Shown here: positions 1 to 7,897 of the stretch, piece by piece | Layout: every line of letters starts with the position of its first letter | Position numbering within the stretch: the first letter of the stretch is position 1 | NCBI GenBank assembly: GCA_021413975.1 | Contig: JAIOPJ010000019.1 | Location: 1-58,542 of the forward strand | Length of the DNA: 58,542 bases | Direction of reading: 5' to 3' | Source: Gemmatimonadota bacterium | GTDB lineage: Bacteria; Gemmatimonadota; Gemmatimonadetes; Gemmatimonadales; Gemmatimonadaceae | The notes under the pieces: model-generated | Seen by the model: only the letters and a program-made list of their open reading frames with translations | Database searches by the model: none | What the model was told of the DNA's origin: nothing | Translations under genes and position numbers: made by a program

Positions 1-155
1 AGTCGCTCGGCTCGACCAACCCGCACAACATGGTGCTGGCCGCCCTCGACGGGTTGCAGAACCTGACGACGGTGGAACAGATCGCGCGCGAGCGCGGTGT
101 CGAAGTCTCGTCCCTCGGCTATCGGTCGCGGGCCAAGTCGAAGGAGACCGTCTAA
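1..155 (+). CDS. rpsE: 30S ribosomal protein S5, C-terminal part
   Basis: This is the 3' end of a gene that starts before the window; the first whole codon is at base 3. The 50 readable codons contain SLGSTNPHNMV, the strongly conserved C-terminal stretch of ribosomal protein S5. S5 is a small-subunit protein involved in decoding fidelity and in the mRNA entry path. The stop codon TAA at 153-155 shares its last base with the ATG of the next gene (TAATG), so the two are probably translationally coupled. The order S5-L30-L15-SecY-Adk-Map is the classic end of the spc operon, which supports the call. Confidence 0.96.
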   Translation, partial: SLGSTNPHNMVLAALDGLQNLTTVEQIARERGVEVSSLGYRSRAKSKETV

Positions 156-406
156 TGCCGCGTACGTTCGTGTGGCACCCGGGCCGCGGCCCGGCCAAGA
201 CCTTGCCGAACACCCTGACCAAGGGAAAGGTGCGCATCGAGCAGGTGCGCTCCGGTATCGGCCACAACAAGAGCATGAACGCGACCCTGGAGGCCCTCGG
301 CCTCCGTCACCACCAGGACTCGGTGGTGCACCCGGACTCGCCTTCGTTGCGCGGAATGATCAAGAAGGTTCGCCACCTGGTGATCGTGACCCCGGTGAAG
401 GAGTGA
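155..406 (+). CDS. rpmD: 50S ribosomal protein L30
   Basis: The protein is 83 residues and its last 60 or so match bacterial L30: VRIEQVRSGIGHN, then LEALGLRH, then the end VRHLVIVTPVKE. L30 is a small non-essential protein of the large subunit. Most bacterial L30 proteins are near 60 residues, so about 22 extra N-terminal residues are present here, rich in Pro, Lys and Arg. The chosen ATG overlaps the rpsE stop. A GTG at 231 would give a core-length protein, but the purine-rich stretch before it is too close to serve as a ribosome binding site. It lies in the spc operon between rpsE and rplO. Confidence 0.93.
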   Translation: MPRTFVWHPGRGPAKTLPNTLTKGKVRIEQVRSGIGHNKSMNATLEALGLRHHQDSVVHPDSPSLRGMIKKVRHLVIVTPVKE

Positions 407-410
407 TACG

Positions 411-872
411 ATGAGCAACGAGAAGATCACGCTGAACAACCTGGCGCCGTCGCCGGGTTCGCACCGCGACCGGAAGCGCATCGGGCGCGGTCCCGGCTCG
501 GGCACCGGCAAGACGTCGGGCAAGGGTCACAAGGGCATCAAGGCGCGCTCGGGCCACCACGGCCCGGGCGGCAACAAGCCGCACTTCGAGGGCGGGCAGA
601 TGCCGCTCACGCGGCGCGTGCCCAAGCGCGGGTTCCACAATCCGTTCCGTGAGGAGTCGCAGGTCGTCGGTCTCGGCGATCTCTCGCTCGTGACGGGGAA
701 CGAAGTGACGATGGAGACGTTGCTGGCGGCGGGCCTCGTGAAGGCGACGAAGGGTCCGGCGAAGCTGCTCTCCAACGGCGAGATCGACCGCGCGGTGACG
801 GTGCGCGGACTCAAGGTCAGCGGCTCGGCGCGCGAGAAGATCGTGGCGGCCGGCGGCACGGTCGAGGAGTAA
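411..872 (+). CDS. rplO: 50S ribosomal protein L15
   Basis: The 153-residue product has the L15 layout. The Gly/Arg/Lys-rich N-terminal tail (LNNLAPSPGSHRDRKRIGRG, then GKTSGKGHKG) threads into 23S rRNA, and the globular C-terminal half ends in VRGLKVSGSAREKIVAAGG. L15 is a late-assembling large-subunit protein. AAGGAG at 398-403 lies seven bases before the ATG. The stop codon is followed directly, with no gap, by the ATG of secY, the usual rplO-secY arrangement in the spc operon. Confidence 0.97.
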   Translation: MSNEKITLNNLAPSPGSHRDRKRIGRGPGSGTGKTSGKGHKGIKARSGHHGPGGNKPHFEGGQMPLTRRVPKRGFHNPFREESQVVGLGDLSLVTGNEVTMETLLAAGLVKATKGPAKLLSNGEIDRAVTVRGLKVSGSAREKIVAAGGTVEE

Positions 873-2204
873 ATGGCACAGCCCAAGCCGGTCGAGGCGC
901 TCTCGAACATCCGCAACACGCCCGAGCTCTGGCAGAAGATCACGTTCACGTTCATCTGCCTGCTCGTCTACCGCATCGGCTCGCACGTGACGGCGCCGGG
1001 CGTGGACGTGACGGCGATGCTGAACTTCTTCCAGAACCAGGGCAGCAAGGGCCTGCTGGGGCTGTATGACCTGTTCGTGGGCGGCAACCTCTCGCGCTCC
1101 ACGATCTTCGCCCTCGGCATCATGCCGTACATCTCGGCGTCGATCTTCATGCAGATCGGCGCCGCGGTGATCCCCACGCTCGACAAGATGCAGAAGGACG
1201 AGGAGGGCCGGAAGAAGATCACGCAGTGGACGCGCTACTTCACCGTCGGTCTCGCCGCGGTGCAGGGGTACGGCTACGCGCTCTTCACGTCGGGCATCAC
1301 CGGGGCGGTCATCAACCCCGGCTCCGGCTTCATCCTGCAGATGGTGCTCTTCCTGACCACGGGCGCGCTCTTCGTCATGTGGCTCGGCGAGCAGATCACT
1401 GAGCGCGGCCTCGGCAACGGCGCCTCGCTGCTGATCTTCTTCTCGATCGTCGAACGCTTCATCCCGGGGATCTTCCAGACCTTCGGCTTCGTGAGCACGG
1501 GGGCGGTGAAGCCGCTCGCGCTGATCGCGATGACGGCGGTCATGCTCGGCGTGGTCGCCGGCGTGGTCACGATCACGCTCGCCGCCCGCCGGATCGCGAT
1601 CCAGATCCCGCAGCGCACGATGGCGAAGGGCCGTCAGCGTGAGGCGGCGCGCAATCACATCCCGATCCGCATCAACTCGGCGGGCGTGATGCCGATCATC
1701 TTCGCGCAGTCGCTGATCGTCGTGCCCGGTGCCGCCGCGCAGTTCTCCGGCCTCCCCTGGCTCGCCGACGTCGCCGACTATCTCGCGCCGGGGACCTGGA
1801 TCTACTACCTGCTCTCCGCCGTCCTCATCATCTTCTTCACGTACTTCTACACGTCGATCATCTTCAATCCGGCCGACCTGTCGGAGAACCTGAAGAAGCA
1901 GGGCGGGTTCATCCCGGGCATCAAGCCGGGGTCGAAGACGGCCGAGTACATCGGGCACATCGTCGAGCGGGTCACGCTCCCGGGCGCGATCTTCCTCACG
2001 CTGATCGCGCTGCTCCCGATCTGGCTTGCCGATCTCTTCGCCGTGCCGTTCCGGTTCGGCGGGACCTCGCTGCTCATCGTCGTCGGTGTGGCGCTGGACA
2101 CGATGGCGCAGGTGCAGCAGCACCTGCTGCTCCGCAAGTACGACGGCTTCATGAAGAAGGGCCGCGTCCGGTTCCGCGGCCGCAACGCCGGCGCCGGCTT
2201 CTAG
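873..2204 (+). CDS. secY: Protein translocase subunit SecY
   Basis: This 443-residue, strongly hydrophobic protein is the channel subunit of the SecYEG translocon in the inner membrane. It moves unfolded preproteins across the membrane and inserts membrane proteins. It has the family length and about ten membrane segments. The N-terminal region NIRNTPELWQKITFTFICLL precedes TM1, and the plug-region motif GLLGLYDLFVGGNLSRSTIFALGIMPYISASI is recognisable in parts. The loop RRIAIQIPQRTMAKGRQ and the later PLKINSAGVMP-like segment (here IPIRINSAGVMP) are diagnostic. GAGGAG just before the rplO stop can serve as its ribosome binding site. Confidence 0.98.
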   Translation: MAQPKPVEALSNIRNTPELWQKITFTFICLLVYRIGSHVTAPGVDVTAMLNFFQNQGSKGLLGLYDLFVGGNLSRSTIFALGIMPYISASIFMQIGAAVIPTLDKMQKDEEGRKKITQWTRYFTVGLAAVQGYGYALFTSGITGAVINPGSGFILQMVLFLTTGALFVMWLGEQITERGLGNGASLLIFFSIVERFIPGIFQTFGFVSTGAVKPLALIAMTAVMLGVVAGVVTITLAARRIAIQIPQRTMAKGRQREAARNHIPIRINSAGVMPIIFAQSLIVVPGAAAQFSGLPWLADVADYLAPGTWIYYLLSAVLIIFFTYFYTSIIFNPADLSENLKKQGGFIPGIKPGSKTAEYIGHIVERVTLPGAIFLTLIALLPIWLADLFAVPFRFGGTSLLIVVGVALDTMAQVQQHLLLRKYDGFMKKGRVRFRGRNAGAGF

Positions 2205-2234
2205 GCGCCGCACCTCTCAGCGAGGGCGGAACCG

Positions 2235-2873
2235 ATGATCGTCGTACTGCTCGGCCCGCCCGGCGCGGGAAAGGGGACGCAGGGGGAGCGCATCGCCGCG
2301 GCCCTTGGCGTCCCCAAGATCGCTACGGGGGACGTGCTCCGCGCCGCCGTAAAGGACGGCACGAAGCTCGGTCTCGAGGCCAAGGCCTTCATGGACCGCG
2401 GTGACCTCGTGCCCGACGCCGTGATCCTCGGCATCATGAAGGAGGCGCTGGCCCAGCCGGCGCAGGCCAAGGGCGTGATCCTCGACGGCGTGGTGCGCAC
2501 GGTGCCGCAGGCCGAGGGGCTCGCGAAGGTGACGAAGGAACTCGGTCGCAAGGTCGACGTGGTCCTGGTGTTCGACATCGCCGACGACCTGCTGGTGGAG
2601 CGACTCTCGGGCCGCACCACCTGCGACAGGGAGCAGAAGCCCTTCACCGGCCTCAAGCCGGGCGACCCCTGTCCCAACAAGTGCGGCGGCACGCTCGTGC
2701 GCCGGCAGGACGACGAGCCGGAGGCGATCCGCAACCGGCTCCGCGTCTACCAGGCGCAGACGGCGCCCGTGCTCGACTGGTACATGGGGCAGGGGGCGAA
2801 CGTCGTCCGGATCGATGCCGCCGGTTCCTTCGACGACGTGACCAAACGCGCGCTCGCGACCGTCGGTCGGTGA
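2235..2873 (+). CDS. adk: Adenylate kinase
   Basis: The enzyme balances adenine nucleotides (ATP + AMP = 2 ADP). The 212-residue protein has the P-loop GPPGAGKGT at residues 7-15, the AMP-site TGD at 31-33 and a LID region around 127-155. The LID carries Cys130, Cys146 and Cys150, so it looks like a zinc-type LID but with three cysteines in unusual spacing (CPNKC). The near-invariant DGFPR motif reads DGVVR at 84-88, with the arginine kept and the Phe-Pro pair replaced. A GAGGG stretch lies eight bases before the ATG. The gene follows secY by 30 bases and overlaps map by four. Confidence 0.95.
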   Translation: MIVVLLGPPGAGKGTQGERIAAALGVPKIATGDVLRAAVKDGTKLGLEAKAFMDRGDLVPDAVILGIMKEALAQPAQAKGVILDGVVRTVPQAEGLAKVTKELGRKVDVVLVFDIADDLLVERLSGRTTCDREQKPFTGLKPGDPCPNKCGGTLVRRQDDEPEAIRNRLRVYQAQTAPVLDWYMGQGANVVRIDAAGSFDDVTKRALATVGR

Positions 2874-3625
2874 TCCAGCTCAAGAGTCCGCGCGAGCTCG
2901 AGACGATGGCGGCCGGCGGCCGGATCCTCGCCGCCACGCACCAGCACGTGAAGCCCGCGATCGCGCCCGGCGTCAGCACCCTCGAACTCGACGCGATGGT
3001 GGAGTCGTTCATCCGCTCGCATGCGGGGGCGACGCCGTCGTTCAAGGGGCTCTACGGATTCCCCGGCTCGGCCTGCATCTCGATCAACCAGGAGATCGTG
3101 CACGGCATCCCCTCGGCCAAGCGGATCCTCGCCGCCGGGGACATCGTCACGGTCGACATCGGCGTGCACTACGGCGGCTTCCACACCGACTCGGCCTGGA
3201 CCTACGCGGTGGGTGCGATCCAGCCCGAGACCCAGCGGTTGATGGACGTGACCGAGGCGTCGCTCTGGGCCGGCATCGCCGAGACCAAGGTGGGGAACCA
3301 CATCGGCGACATCGGCGCGGCGGTCGAGAGCGTGGTCGTGAAGGCCGGCTTCAGCGTGGTCCGCGACCTGGTGGGGCACGGTGTGGGCGCGGCGATGCAC
3401 GAGGACCCGCAGGTGCCGAACCACGGGAAGCCCAAGCGCGGGCCCAAGCTGCAGGTGGGGATGACGATCGCGATCGAGCCGATGGTGAACGCGGGAGGTG
3501 CCGCGACCAGGACGCTCGCCGACAAGTGGACGATCGTGTCGCTCGACGGGACGATGTCGGCGCACTTCGAGCACACGGTGGCGATCACGGACGACGGGCC
3601 CCGCGTGCTCACCACGCTCGGCTGA
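2870..3625 (+). CDS. map: Type I methionine aminopeptidase
   Basis: The enzyme removes the initiator methionine from nascent proteins. I take the GTG at 2870, which overlaps the adk stop (GTGA), giving 251 residues, the normal length of a bacterial type I enzyme. Longer upstream starts would run through adk in another frame. The five metal ligands are visible in order: Asp in TVDIGVHYGG, Asp in FHTDSAW, His in VGHGVGAAMHE, Glu in AIEPMVNAG and Glu in FEHTVAIT. The substrate-binding His is in IVHGIP. In many bacteria map is followed by infA and the alpha operon, but here the next gene is convergent. Confidence 0.97.
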   Translation: MIQLKSPRELETMAAGGRILAATHQHVKPAIAPGVSTLELDAMVESFIRSHAGATPSFKGLYGFPGSACISINQEIVHGIPSAKRILAAGDIVTVDIGVHYGGFHTDSAWTYAVGAIQPETQRLMDVTEASLWAGIAETKVGNHIGDIGAAVESVVVKAGFSVVRDLVGHGVGAAMHEDPQVPNHGKPKRGPKLQVGMTIAIEPMVNAGGAATRTLADKWTIVSLDGTMSAHFEHTVAITDDGPRVLTTLG

Positions 3626-3683
3626 CGTCCTCGCGCGTCGCGCGCCGGATGAGCGCGACGACCGCCCGATGTGCGCCGTGATG

Positions 3684-5201
3684 CTAGATGTGCGCCTCCA
3701 CGGCGGCCGCGGCGCGCTTGGCGTGATGGCCGGCACTCGCCACCAGTCGCTCGGCCTCTGACGCGAGCGCGGAGCCGGCGGCCTTGTCCGGCATGGCGGT
3801 CACGTTGATCCGCACGTTGTAGGCGGCGCCGCGGCAGGCGGCCTCGGCGAGCAGCGCGGCCACCCCGGCATCGCTCGCAGCGTTCGTGTTGCCCTTCTCG
3901 GCGCAGGTCGCGGCGAGCATCGCGACCTCCGCACACCACCGGGCGGTCTCGAGCGGGACCTCGGCCGCCTTGACGAGCGCCGACTGGATCGCGGCGTCGC
4001 GCGCCGCCTGCTGCTCGCCCGAGTCCTTGGGCAGCTTGTAGGCGTCGCTCACGAGGGCGTACGCGGCCGCGTCCTCGTCCTTGAGCTCGGCGAGGCGGCG
4101 CACGAGGTGCGCGGCGCGGAGGGCCATCTCCTTCATCTCGGCCTCGACGGCGGCGTACTTCTTGCGCCCGATGGTCAGGCCGGCGACCATCTGCGCGAGC
4201 GCCGCGCCGAGCGATCCCACATGGGCGACGACCGATCCCCCACCGGGCACCGGCGCCGACGAGGCGACGTCGCCGACGAAGCCCCCGAGGGACTCGCCTC
4301 CCGAGGCGGCCTTGCGGACCTGGCGTTCGAGCACGAGCTCCGGCGTGTAGGTGCGCCAACGGAGATGGCGGGCGGCGGCCTCGAAGAGGGCGCGCTCGGG
4401 CACGAGGCCGACGATCTCGCTCCAGGTGGGCGTCACGCCGAGCGACTCCGCCTCCATGCGGACCATCTCGTAGGCGCGGTGCAGGGGCGTGGCGTCGAGG
4501 TCGACGAGGTTCATCGAGACCTGCGCCTGGCCGTCGACCTCCATGCCGAGTCCCTTCACGCCCTTGAGGCCGCCGGAGGAGCCGCGCACGGCCTTGGCGA
4601 CGCTCTTGGCGACGTGGAGGTTCTCCTTGCCGCCGAGGTAGACGTTGAATGCGACGAGGAAGGGACGCGCGCCGATCACGGTGGCGCCGGCGGTGGCGTG
4701 GATCGCGTTGGGACCGAAGTCGGGGACCCGGTTGGGGTTGGTGCCGAGTTCGGTCCTGGCGAGCTCGAACTCGCCGCGGCGGATGTCGGCGAGGTTGGTG
4801 CGGTCGGGGCGGGAGGCGGCGCGCTCGTAGAGGAAGACGGGGATGCCGAGTTCCTTGCCCACGCGAGCGCCGAGGGTGCGCGCGAGGACGATACAGTCCT
4901 CCATGGACGTGCCCTCGAGCGGGATGAAGGGGCAGACGTCGGTCGCGCCGATGCGCGGATGCTCACCCGTATGGTGATTGAGGTCGATCAGCTCCGAGGC
5001 CTTGGCGATCCCCGCGAAGGCCGCGTTCGCGGCGCTCGCGACGGGGGCGACGAAGGTGACGACGGTGCGGTTGTGGCTCGCGTCGCTCGAGACGTCGAGG
5101 ATGACGGTGCCGTCGACGGCGGCGATGGCGTCACGGATGGCGGCGATGACCTCGGGGCGACGGCCTTCGGAGAAATTGGGGACGCATTCGACGAGCGACA
5201 T
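3684..5201 (-). CDS. ftcD: Bifunctional glutamate formimidoyltransferase / formimidoyltetrahydrofolate cyclodeaminase
   Basis: The enzyme acts at the end of histidine degradation. It moves the formimino group of N-formimino-glutamate to tetrahydrofolate and then releases ammonia to give methenyl-THF. The ATG at 5201 gives 505 residues starting MSLVECVPNFSEGR, the typical start of the transferase domain, with HTGEHPRIGATDVCPF containing the catalytic His region. From about residue 310 the cyclodeaminase domain follows, with PVPGGGSVVAHVGSLGAAL and GNTNAASDAGVAALL. A longer reading frame upstream runs into a palindromic repeat and is rejected. No hut genes are adjacent. Map is convergent, with a 58-base gap and no clear terminator. 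Confidence 0.95.
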   Translation of the reverse strand: MSLVECVPNFSEGRRPEVIAAIRDAIAAVDGTVILDVSSDASHNRTVVTFVAPVASAANAAFAGIAKASELIDLNHHTGEHPRIGATDVCPFIPLEGTSMEDCIVLARTLGARVGKELGIPVFLYERAASRPDRTNLADIRRGEFELARTELGTNPNRVPDFGPNAIHATAGATVIGARPFLVAFNVYLGGKENLHVAKSVAKAVRGSSGGLKGVKGLGMEVDGQAQVSMNLVDLDATPLHRAYEMVRMEAESLGVTPTWSEIVGLVPERALFEAAARHLRWRTYTPELVLERQVRKAASGGESLGGFVGDVASSAPVPGGGSVVAHVGSLGAALAQMVAGLTIGRKKYAAVEAEMKEMALRAAHLVRRLAELKDEDAAAYALVSDAYKLPKDSGEQQAARDAAIQSALVKAAEVPLETARWCAEVAMLAATCAEKGNTNAASDAGVAALLAEAACRGAAYNVRINVTAMPDKAAGSALASEAERLVASAGHHAKRAAAAVEAHI

Positions 5202-5276
5202 GGATCGTGTGGGCTTTGGGTGGGGCGCTGCCGGTGGTGCAAGTTCAGAGGTCCGGGGGCGAACGGCAACTGCGGT

Positions 5277-5414
5277 AACCACCGAGGCACCGAGGGCACA
5301 GAGAACTGCGGTCTGCTTCTCGCCTCGCGCCGACCTTCACGAGAGGAACCTGCTCGTGGGTCGCAGGAACTTCGATTCCCTGTGTTCCCTGTGTCCTCGG
5401 TGCCTCGGTGGTGA
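5277..5414. repeat. Intergenic palindromic repeat, copy 1 (CACCGAGG type)
   Basis: The left arm begins ACCACCGAGGCACCGAGG and the right arm ends CCTCGGTGCCTCGGTGGTGA. The arms pair over more than 25 bases with small mismatches. Similarity continues weakly outward (CAACTGCGG to the left, TCGCAGTCGC to the right). The centre of about 80 bases is not shared with other copies. It lies between the ftcD start and the inositol monophosphatase stop, both minus-strand genes. It could form a long hairpin in either transcript. No target-site duplication or coding capacity is seen. Confidence 0.9.
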
Positions 5415-5439
5415 ATCGCAGTCGCAGTGCTGTTTGCCT

Positions 5440-6252
5440 TCAGGGCTCGCGCAGCACGCGCGCGAGCCACTCATGGAGCTGCGGGTTCCCGGCAAGCACG
5501 CCGCCCGGAGCGAGGGCCCGCAGGTGCGAGCCGTCGAGCCCCGTGACCAGGCCTCCCGCCTCGCGCACCAGGAGCATCCCCGCGGCGAAGTCCCAGGGGG
5601 AGAGGATGTTCTCCCAGAAGGCGTCGAATCTCCCGGCCGCCACGCTCGCGAGGTCGATGCTCGCGGCGCCCGGGCGGCGGACGCCGGAGACCTGGGCCAT
5701 CACGCGCGACATCTGGGCCTGGTACGGGGCGATGTCCGCGGGGTCCTTGAACGGGAAGCCGGTGCCGATGAGTGCGCGCTGCGGATCGCTGATCGTGCTC
5801 ACGCGGATCGGCGTGCCGTTCAGGAAGGCGCCGCCGCCGGCGATGGCGGTGAACAGCTCGTCACCGGGGACGTCGAGGACGACCGCCGCCACCGGTTCCC
5901 CGTCCATGAGGACGCCGATCGAGACGGCGTACTCGGGGTAGCCGTGCAGGAAGTTGGTGGTGCCGTCGAGGGGGTCGATCACCAGGGCGAGCCCATGTGC
6001 CACCCGCTCGGGCGAGGTGTCCGCCGCCGACTCCTCGGCGAGGATCGTGGCCTCCGGGAGCTCGCGCGTGACGACGGCGAGGATGCAGGCCTCGGCCGCG
6101 AGGTCGACCTCGCTCACGAAGTCGGTGGGCCCCTTGGACCGCCAGTCGATGGTCCGTGAACGCGGCGCGGCGGCGCGGATCACCCCCGCCGCCTCGCGCG
6201 CCGCCCGCATCGCGATCTCGAGCAGATCGTACCGCTCCGGTTGATAGCCCAT
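5440..6252 (-). CDS. Inositol monophosphatase family protein
   Basis: The 270-residue protein is a Mg-dependent phosphatase of the IMPase/SuhB family, which hydrolyses inositol-1-phosphate or similar sugar phosphates. Metal-site motifs are present: EES at residues 73-75, IDPLDGTTNF at 92-101 and the C-terminal SPWDFAAGMLLVREAGG. The ATG at 6252 (MGYQPERYD) is chosen because GGAG lies six bases upstream; an earlier ATG at 6282 would lie inside trpS. The start is only 23 bases from the divergent trpS start, and its codons 2-4 contain the trpS -35 element. The exact substrate cannot be told from sequence. Confidence 0.92.
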   Translation of the reverse strand: MGYQPERYDLLEIAMRAAREAAGVIRAAAPRSRTIDWRSKGPTDFVSEVDLAAEACILAVVTRELPEATILAEESAADTSPERVAHGLALVIDPLDGTTNFLHGYPEYAVSIGVLMDGEPVAAVVLDVPGDELFTAIAGGGAFLNGTPIRVSTISDPQRALIGTGFPFKDPADIAPYQAQMSRVMAQVSGVRRPGAASIDLASVAAGRFDAFWENILSPWDFAAGMLLVREAGGLVTGLDGSHLRALAPGGVLAGNPQLHEWLARVLREP

Positions 6253-6269
6253 CTCACGCTCCGTAACTT
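6241..6269 (+). promoter_or_regulatory. trpS promoter, predicted leaderless
   Basis: TTGATA at 6241-6246 and TAACTT at 6264-6269 are separated by exactly 17 bases. The T of the -10 lies 12 bases before the trpS ATG at 6276, so transcription should start at or next to the A of the start codon. No ribosome binding site is present in the remaining six bases, which agrees with a leaderless mRNA. The -35 lies inside the coding start of the divergent phosphatase gene. Confidence 0.72.
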
Positions 6270-6283
6270 CGTGGCATGCCACG
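6270..6283. promoter_or_regulatory. 14-base perfect palindrome centred on the trpS start codon
   Basis: CGTGGCATGCCACG reads the same on both strands and its middle contains the trpS ATG at 6276. It lies at the predicted transcription start. It could be an operator for a dimeric regulator or a 5'-terminal RNA fold, but it could also be chance: a few 14-base palindromes are expected in a window of this size. Confidence 0.4.
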
Positions 6284-7268
6284 CATCTTCAGCGGGATCC
6301 AGCCCAGCGGCGAGCTCCATGTCGGGAACTACCTCGGGGCGGTGAAGAACTGGGTCGCGCTGCAGCACGGGCACGAGTCGTTCTTCTGCATCGTAAACTA
6401 CCACGCCATCACCATCGCGTTCACACCCGACGAGTTGCGGCGCCGGACGCGGGACATGGCGGTGTCGCTGCTCGCGTCGGGACTCGACCCGGCCAAGGCC
6501 GTCGTCTTCGTGCAGTCGGACGTGCCCGAGCACACCGAGCTCGGGTGGATCTTCAACACGATCACGCCGCTCGGCGAGCTGGAGCGGCAGGTGCAGTTCA
6601 AGGAGAAGTCGGCCCGGCAGGAGCAGGTGATGGCGGGGATCCTCAACTACCCGGTGCTGCAGGCGGCGGACATCCTGCTCTACCTCGCGGACACCGTCCC
6701 GGTGGGCGAGGACCAGGTGCAGCATCTGGAACTCTCCCGCGTGGTGGCGCGCAACTGGAACGCGCGCTTCTCGCCCGACGCGCCCTACTTCCCCGAGCCG
6801 CAGCCCAAGCTGACGCCGACGCGCCGGATCGCCGGCCTGGACGGCCAGGCGAAGATGTCGAAGTCGATCGGCAACACAATCGGCCTGCTCGAGACGCCGG
6901 AGCAGGTGTGGGACAAGCTGCGCCCCGCGGTCACCGATCCGGCGCGCCAGCGCAAGACCGACGCCGGGGAGCCGGAGAAGTGTCCGGTGATCTATCCGTT
7001 GCACAAGGCGTTCTCGCCTGTTCCGGTGGTCACCGAGGTGGAGGCCAAGTGCCGCGGCGCCGGATGGGGCTGCATGGACTGCAAGAAGGTGCTGCACACG
7101 CACATGATGGAGGAACTCACGCCGATCCGTACGCGCGCGGCCGAGTTGCACGCCCGGCCGAAGGACGTGGACGAACTGCTGCATGACGGCGCGCGCCGCG
7201 CACGCCTGGTGGCGCGCGAGACGATGGACACCGTGCGAGCCAGGATGGGACTCGATGCAAGTCAATGA
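6276..7268 (+). CDS. trpS: Tryptophanyl-tRNA synthetase
   Basis: This class I aminoacyl-tRNA synthetase charges tRNA-Trp. The 330-residue protein starts MPRIFSGIQPSGELHVGNYL, with the HIGH-equivalent HVGN at residues 15-18 and KMSKS at 193-197. A Cys-rich segment (CRGAGWGCMDCKK) near residue 255-267 is seen in a subset of bacterial TrpRS. The gene has its own promoter at an ideal distance for leaderless translation and no Shine-Dalgarno sequence. Its end overlaps the start of the mgtC-like gene by 14 bases. Confidence 0.97.
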   Translation: MPRIFSGIQPSGELHVGNYLGAVKNWVALQHGHESFFCIVNYHAITIAFTPDELRRRTRDMAVSLLASGLDPAKAVVFVQSDVPEHTELGWIFNTITPLGELERQVQFKEKSARQEQVMAGILNYPVLQAADILLYLADTVPVGEDQVQHLELSRVVARNWNARFSPDAPYFPEPQPKLTPTRRIAGLDGQAKMSKSIGNTIGLLETPEQVWDKLRPAVTDPARQRKTDAGEPEKCPVIYPLHKAFSPVPVVTEVEAKCRGAGWGCMDCKKVLHTHMMEELTPIRTRAAELHARPKDVDELLHDGARRARLVARETMDTVRARMGLDASQ

Positions 7269-7872
7269 GATGATCATCGAGGCCTTCCGCCTCGACCTCG
7301 CGGCCAAACTCCTCATCGCGATCCTCATCGGTGGCGGCGTGGGTCTCGAGCGCGAGCTCAAGGGGAAGCCGGCGGGACTGCGCACGAACATCCTGATCTG
7401 CCTCGGCTCGGCGCTGCTGATGGACCTCTCGATGAGCCTCTCGACCAGGTACGGTGGCGATCCGGGCCGCATCGCGGCCCAGGTCGTGACCGGCATCGGT
7501 TTCCTCGGCGCCGGGACGATCCTCCATACCCGTGGACAGATCACCGGACTCACGTCGGCGGCGACGATCTGGGTGGTGGCGGCGCTCGGTCTGACGATCG
7601 GTGCCGGCTACTTCGTCGAGGCGGCGGGTTCGTCGTTGACGGTGATCCTGGTGCTGGTCGGGCTCGGGTGGGTCGAGAAGCGCTATCTTCCCCACGGGCA
7701 GGACGGGCACAATGGTCCGGAACCGCAGGAATGGGAGACCCGGCGGGCGACCGACCGGCGGGGACGGCCGCGCACGACGACGGAGCAGGAGGCGGTGACG
7801 GGGTCGCCGGAGTCGACCGGCGCATCGACCGAGGTGCCGGACGCGCGCGCCGCGCGACGCACGCCCGGATGA
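7255..7872 (+). CDS. MgtC/SapB family inner-membrane protein
   Basis: The 205-residue protein has four or five hydrophobic segments in its first 150 residues and the MgtC/SapB hallmarks: GGGVGLERELKGKPAGLRTNI, then GIGFLGAGTILH, then TSAATIWVVAALG. Family members are implicated in Mg2+ homeostasis, acid tolerance and modulation of F-type ATP synthase. The C-terminal 60 residues are hydrophilic, low-complexity and specific to this protein. The ATG at 7255 overlaps trpS, with AGGA nine bases upstream. Whether it acts with the downstream pilT gene is unknown; the 25-base gap allows cotranscription. Confidence 0.9.
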   Translation: MQVNEMIIEAFRLDLAAKLLIAILIGGGVGLERELKGKPAGLRTNILICLGSALLMDLSMSLSTRYGGDPGRIAAQVVTGIGFLGAGTILHTRGQITGLTSAATIWVVAALGLTIGAGYFVEAAGSSLTVILVLVGLGWVEKRYLPHGQDGHNGPEPQEWETRRATDRRGRPRTTTEQEAVTGSPESTGASTEVPDARAARRTPG

Positions 7873-7897
7873 CGACGAACCAACGGGGACGGGATTA

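Noticed and set aside
360..2213. A 617-codon minus-strand open frame opposite rplO and secY
   Set aside because: It is antisense to ribosomal protein L15 and SecY and has the low-complexity Arg/His/Glu composition of a shadow frame.
5202..5282. A 27-codon N-terminal extension of FtcD
   Set aside because: It is repeat-derived sequence before the conserved MSLVECVPNFSEGR start.
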